From an uncultured Blautia sp. (GTDB lineage Bacteria > Bacillota > Clostridia > Lachnospirales > Lachnospiraceae): 53,977 nt of DNA. The position numbers and the translations under genes were made by a program. The notes under the pieces are model-generated. The model did no database searches, was not told the origin of the DNA, and was given only the letters and a program-made list of their open reading frames with translations. The stretch spans positions 1 through 53,977 of the forward strand of contig NZ_CAKROJ010000011.1 in the NCBI RefSeq assembly GCF_934372025.1, in the 5' to 3' direction. Of this stretch, positions 51,766 through 53,977 are shown in pieces. The number at the start of each line of letters is the position of its first letter. Positions within the stretch are counted from its first letter, which is position 1.

Positions 51766-52836
51766 TTAATTTATTTTATTTTTTAACTTTGCATTAGATA
51801 TCAGCCCTGCCATCAGTACTGTGCAAATCACGCAAAAAATAATTGAAAATGCATTTCCAATAATACTGATTGCCGGAGCCCCGCCACAGGCTATATATTG
51901 ACGGATTACCAGCTGATGTATTAAAAAACATTCAAACGAAATATCCCCTAAATACCTCAGTATACTAACGCTAAATAATCTGGAAAATATTCCTCTGCCA
52001 AATAAAAATATCATAAGCAGCATACAGTTTGGTAAAAGCCAATGTACTATTCTGTACTGCCACATTTCTATCGGCATATACATTGCATAAATCCATATCA
52101 TTACGGCACCTGCTTCTAATATGGAGAATATAATTATATCAATTCCTCTACGCTGCAGTTTCTGTGTAAGAGAATATGCCAGATACCCTAGTGCCATTCC
52201 ACATACATATTCTCCTGTTCTTGAAACCGGTAAGATATATTGTGTATACTCTGTATTTGTATTTTGAGTAAAATAACAATATACTATTACACAAGCAAAC
52301 GTTACTATAAAAACACCTGCAAAAATATAATCTGAATTTTTCAGCCTTCGTATTTTCCCAGCCATGGCTCGCAATGGAATATTTATAATATATAAAAACA
52401 TTATTGTTGACAAAAACCAGCCTACTCCATTATATGAAAAATAATTTTCTGGAAACCACGACTGTATCAAAAAAATATTTTTTAATAATTGTATTACTGA
52501 TGATTTCGTTTGTGCAAATTCATTTGCTGCAATTAATCCTGGAATATCTGTATAAATAACCGCAATTAAAGTTGTAATAAAATACAGAGGATATACTTTT
52601 TTTATTTTTTTCCACATGTATAGCAATATCCCTTTGAAAGAACATTCAATGTCTTTATTATATGAAGAATATCCCGATACTGCTCCACTTAAAATAATAA
52701 AAAATGCAACTGCATTTATTGCACCATTTCCTCCCGGCCCCCAAGAAGGCTGATAGGACTCTGTATGAACCATACATATTAGTAAAAACGCTATAAATCG
52801 CAAAAATTGAAGCTGATTAGCTCTAGTCTTTTCCAT
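51766..52836 (-). CDS. Acyltransferase-3 family membrane protein (OafA/WecH-like)
   Basis: A 356-residue protein with about ten membrane helices. The N-terminal FLRFIAFLLICMVHTESY holds the family's R/H active-site signature near helix 1, and the C-terminal YLGDISFECFLIHQLVI is also typical of PF01757. These enzymes O-acetylate or succinylate polysaccharides at the membrane. It has its own promoter and terminator but lies beside the polymer operon, so it probably modifies the same glycan. The gene is visibly more AT-rich than its neighbours, with many AAA/ATA codons, suggesting transfer. ATG after GGGAGG. Confidence 0.9.
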   Translation of the reverse strand: MEKTRANQLQFLRFIAFLLICMVHTESYQPSWGPGGNGAINAVAFFIILSGAVSGYSSYNKDIECSFKGILLYMWKKIKKVYPLYFITTLIAVIYTDIPGLIAANEFAQTKSSVIQLLKNIFLIQSWFPENYFSYNGVGWFLSTIMFLYIINIPLRAMAGKIRRLKNSDYIFAGVFIVTFACVIVYCYFTQNTNTEYTQYILPVSRTGEYVCGMALGYLAYSLTQKLQRRGIDIIIFSILEAGAVMIWIYAMYMPIEMWQYRIVHWLLPNCMLLMIFLFGRGIFSRLFSVSILRYLGDISFECFLIHQLVIRQYIACGGAPAISIIGNAFSIIFCVICTVLMAGLISNAKLKNKIN

Positions 52837-52875
52837 AACTTCCTCCCAAATCTTCTGTTAATAACTGCGAGAAAC

Positions 52876-52904
52876 ATTATACATGATTCTATTGCTATTT
52901 ACAA
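52876..52904 (-). promoter_or_regulatory. Sigma-A promoter of the acyltransferase gene
   Basis: Minus strand: TTGTAA (52899-52904), 17-base spacer, TATAAT (52876-52881). It is divergent from the LytTR gene promoter about 45 bases away. Confidence 0.8.
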
Positions 52905-52947
52905 TTCATTACCAGCATATTGTCAGGTAATTCCAGCAAAATTATCC

Positions 52948-52976
52948 TTGACTTTATCATATTTGGTAAAGATAAT
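52948..52976 (+). promoter_or_regulatory. Sigma-A promoter of the LytTR regulator gene
   Basis: TTGACT (52948-52953), 17-base spacer, GATAAT (52971-52976); leader about 58 bases. Confidence 0.75.
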
Positions 52977-52993
52977 TATAGATAGGTTTATTA

Positions 52994-53012
52994 CTGTCAG
53001 GATCACTGACAG
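52994..53012. repeat. Perfect inverted repeat in the LytTR leader
   Basis: CTGTCAG, five bases, CTGACAG, ten to thirty bases past the predicted start of transcription. Either an operator (autoregulation or a second regulator) or a leader hairpin. Confidence 0.5.
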
Positions 53013-53041
53013 ATCATTCACCTGAGAGGAAGTGTATTGAT

Positions 53042-53761
53042 ATGTTAAATATTACAATCTGTGATGGTAATTCCGTTCAGTCTGAAATGATCCAGGCTGA
53101 AATTGACCGCAGTCTGGACAGTCAGATCTCATACAACTTACAGGTTTTTCATGATGGTAAACTTTTTGAGCATGAGATCACTTCACGAAACTGTCCCTAC
53201 GATATTGTTATTCTTGATATTGAACTTGGAAATTCTTCTAAATCCGGCATTGAACTTGCCAGAGAGATCAACTGTCTGAATCCTGAGACTCAGATCATTT
53301 TTGTGAGCCAGTCTCTGGAATATGCTCCTGATGTCTACGCCTGCAGACATACTTATTTTATTTCCAGAGATCGTATTTCAGAATTGATGGAGTCCGCTTT
53401 AAATATTTCCCTCGAAAATCTTTACACCCGTTCAGCAGAGGAATACCTGTACATTAAGGTACGCAAAAGCCAGTACAGGATCCCTCTGAATAAGATTCTG
53501 TACATAGAACGCAACATCCGTGAAACTACCATCCACACCTATACTACGGAATTCCAGACTTCCGAAAAGATCGATTCCATCCTCAAGAGACTTCCTGACC
53601 ATTTTGTTTCCTGTCATCGAAGCTACGCAGTCAATCTCAAAATGGCAGTTGCCATTCATCGTAATTCTGCTGTTTTTTCAAATGGTAAAGTAATTCCTAT
53701 TGGCCGTACACATTATGGGGATGTTAAGAGAACTTTTGCGGCTATTAACACTTGCAAATAG
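53042..53761 (+). CDS. LytTR-family response regulator with an unusual receiver domain
   Basis: A 239-residue AgrA-like regulator. The receiver domain (1-120) keeps the phospho-acceptor Asp59 (VILDIELG), but the acidic pair is CDGN (one Asp, second replaced by Gly) and the usual Lys-Pro near 108 reads ISRD, so phosphorylation may be weak or absent. Residues about 135-235 are the LytTR DNA-binding domain (YLYIKVRKSQYRIPLNKILYIE, FVSCHRSYAVNLK, IPIGRTHYGDVK). No partner kinase of the AgrC type is adjacent. It may govern the acyltransferase and polymer genes. ATG after GAGAGGAAG. Confidence 0.88.
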   Translation: MLNITICDGNSVQSEMIQAEIDRSLDSQISYNLQVFHDGKLFEHEITSRNCPYDIVILDIELGNSSKSGIELAREINCLNPETQIIFVSQSLEYAPDVYACRHTYFISRDRISELMESALNISLENLYTRSAEEYLYIKVRKSQYRIPLNKILYIERNIRETTIHTYTTEFQTSEKIDSILKRLPDHFVSCHRSYAVNLKMAVAIHRNSAVFSNGKVIPIGRTHYGDVKRTFAAINTCK

Positions 53762-53977
53762 CAAATACAAAAATCCAGCGTTTTTCCACGCTGGATTTTT
53801 TGTGTAAAACATTTTATATTGGAGATCAGAAGACAGTGCTCGGAAACCATTCAGTTCGCGGATCACGCCTCTTTCCTTGCATCTGGATGCGATCTTAAGA
53901 CGGAGGGAAATCGTAAATTCCGTTCCCTCACCGATCTTACTCTTGACTCTGATACTGCCGCCCATCATATCTACGAT
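53678..53977 (-). pseudogene. 3' remnant of a hybrid histidine kinase, truncated at the receiver domain
   Basis: Reading from the window edge, IVDMMGGSIRVKSKIGEG and TEFTISLRLKI are the G2-box end of a HATPase domain. KERGVIRELNGFRAL then matches the linker and first strand of a hybrid-kinase receiver domain, which normally continues VVDDD. Homology stops at about 53834; the open frame runs on as antisense of the LytTR gene to 53678 with no domain-like sequence. The receiver and anything after it are missing. The part beyond the window is unseen, so a still-active kinase core cannot be excluded. Confidence 0.7.
53770..53801. terminator. Rho-independent terminator of the LytTR gene
   Basis: AAATCCAGCG pairs with CGCTGGATTT, then TTTTT on the plus strand; A-run on the other side makes it usable in both directions. 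Confidence 0.92.

Overview
The window reads as a low-to-moderate GC Gram-positive anaerobe of the Bacillota, most likely a gut Lachnospiraceae (Blautia/Ruminococcus-like). This is inferred from protein character, sigma-A promoters with consensus RBSs, anaerobic class III ribonucleotide reductase, ECF transporters, AzlCD and a Firmicutes-type rho/rpmE/prmC/prfA neighbourhood. No rRNA, tRNA, CRISPR array, insertion sequence or prophage gene is visible. Almost every gene is on the minus strand; only a small lipoprotein (22137-22676) and a LytTR regulator (53042-53761) are on the plus strand.

1-31 kb is mostly core and housekeeping. In order of coordinate: a sugar ABC binding protein; a chorismate mutase-shikimate kinase fusion; an FtsX-type ABC exporter with its own promoter and a GTTAGTT/AACTAAC inverted repeat; azlCD following nrdD, whose promoter carries two NrdR boxes 31 bp apart; hflX, a TPR lipoprotein, glmM, prfA, prmC, a DUF1385 protein and rpmE; rho with a disordered insert; a COG2426 membrane protein and hisC; malic enzyme with a FadR-type regulator; an AGCS alanine symporter; an ECF transporter (S component UPF0397, double ATPase, EcfT); rnhA; an HD protein and a PIN-PhoH protein; ridA.

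31.1-51.6 kb is the accessory region of interest: fourteen tightly packed minus-strand genes that look like one transcription unit. Transcription would begin at Wzm/Wzt (ABC polysaccharide exporter, Wzt with a C-terminal carbohydrate-binding-type extension). Then come a methyltransferase with a long tandem-repeat coiled coil, a giant GT2-HAD fusion, a transmembrane Ser/Thr kinase, an LtaS-like phosphoglycerol-transferase-type enzyme, GT4, GT2, two large proteins sharing an unnamed FLARD...DxGWxG domain, an LCP ligase, a PP2C phosphatase and two FHA proteins. My reading is a secreted cell-wall glycopolymer made inside, capped and measured by the methyltransferase-coiled coil (analogous to WbdD with Wzm/Wzt in E. 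coli O9a), exported, decorated outside and ligated to peptidoglycan, with an integrated phospho-Ser/Thr signalling circuit. This combination is the best candidate in the window for an undescribed system.

51.7-54 kb holds an AT-rich acyltransferase-3 gene, a LytTR response regulator with a degenerate receiver domain, and the 3' remnant of a hybrid histidine kinase cut off at the start of its receiver domain. No gene-free stretch exceeds 300 bases.
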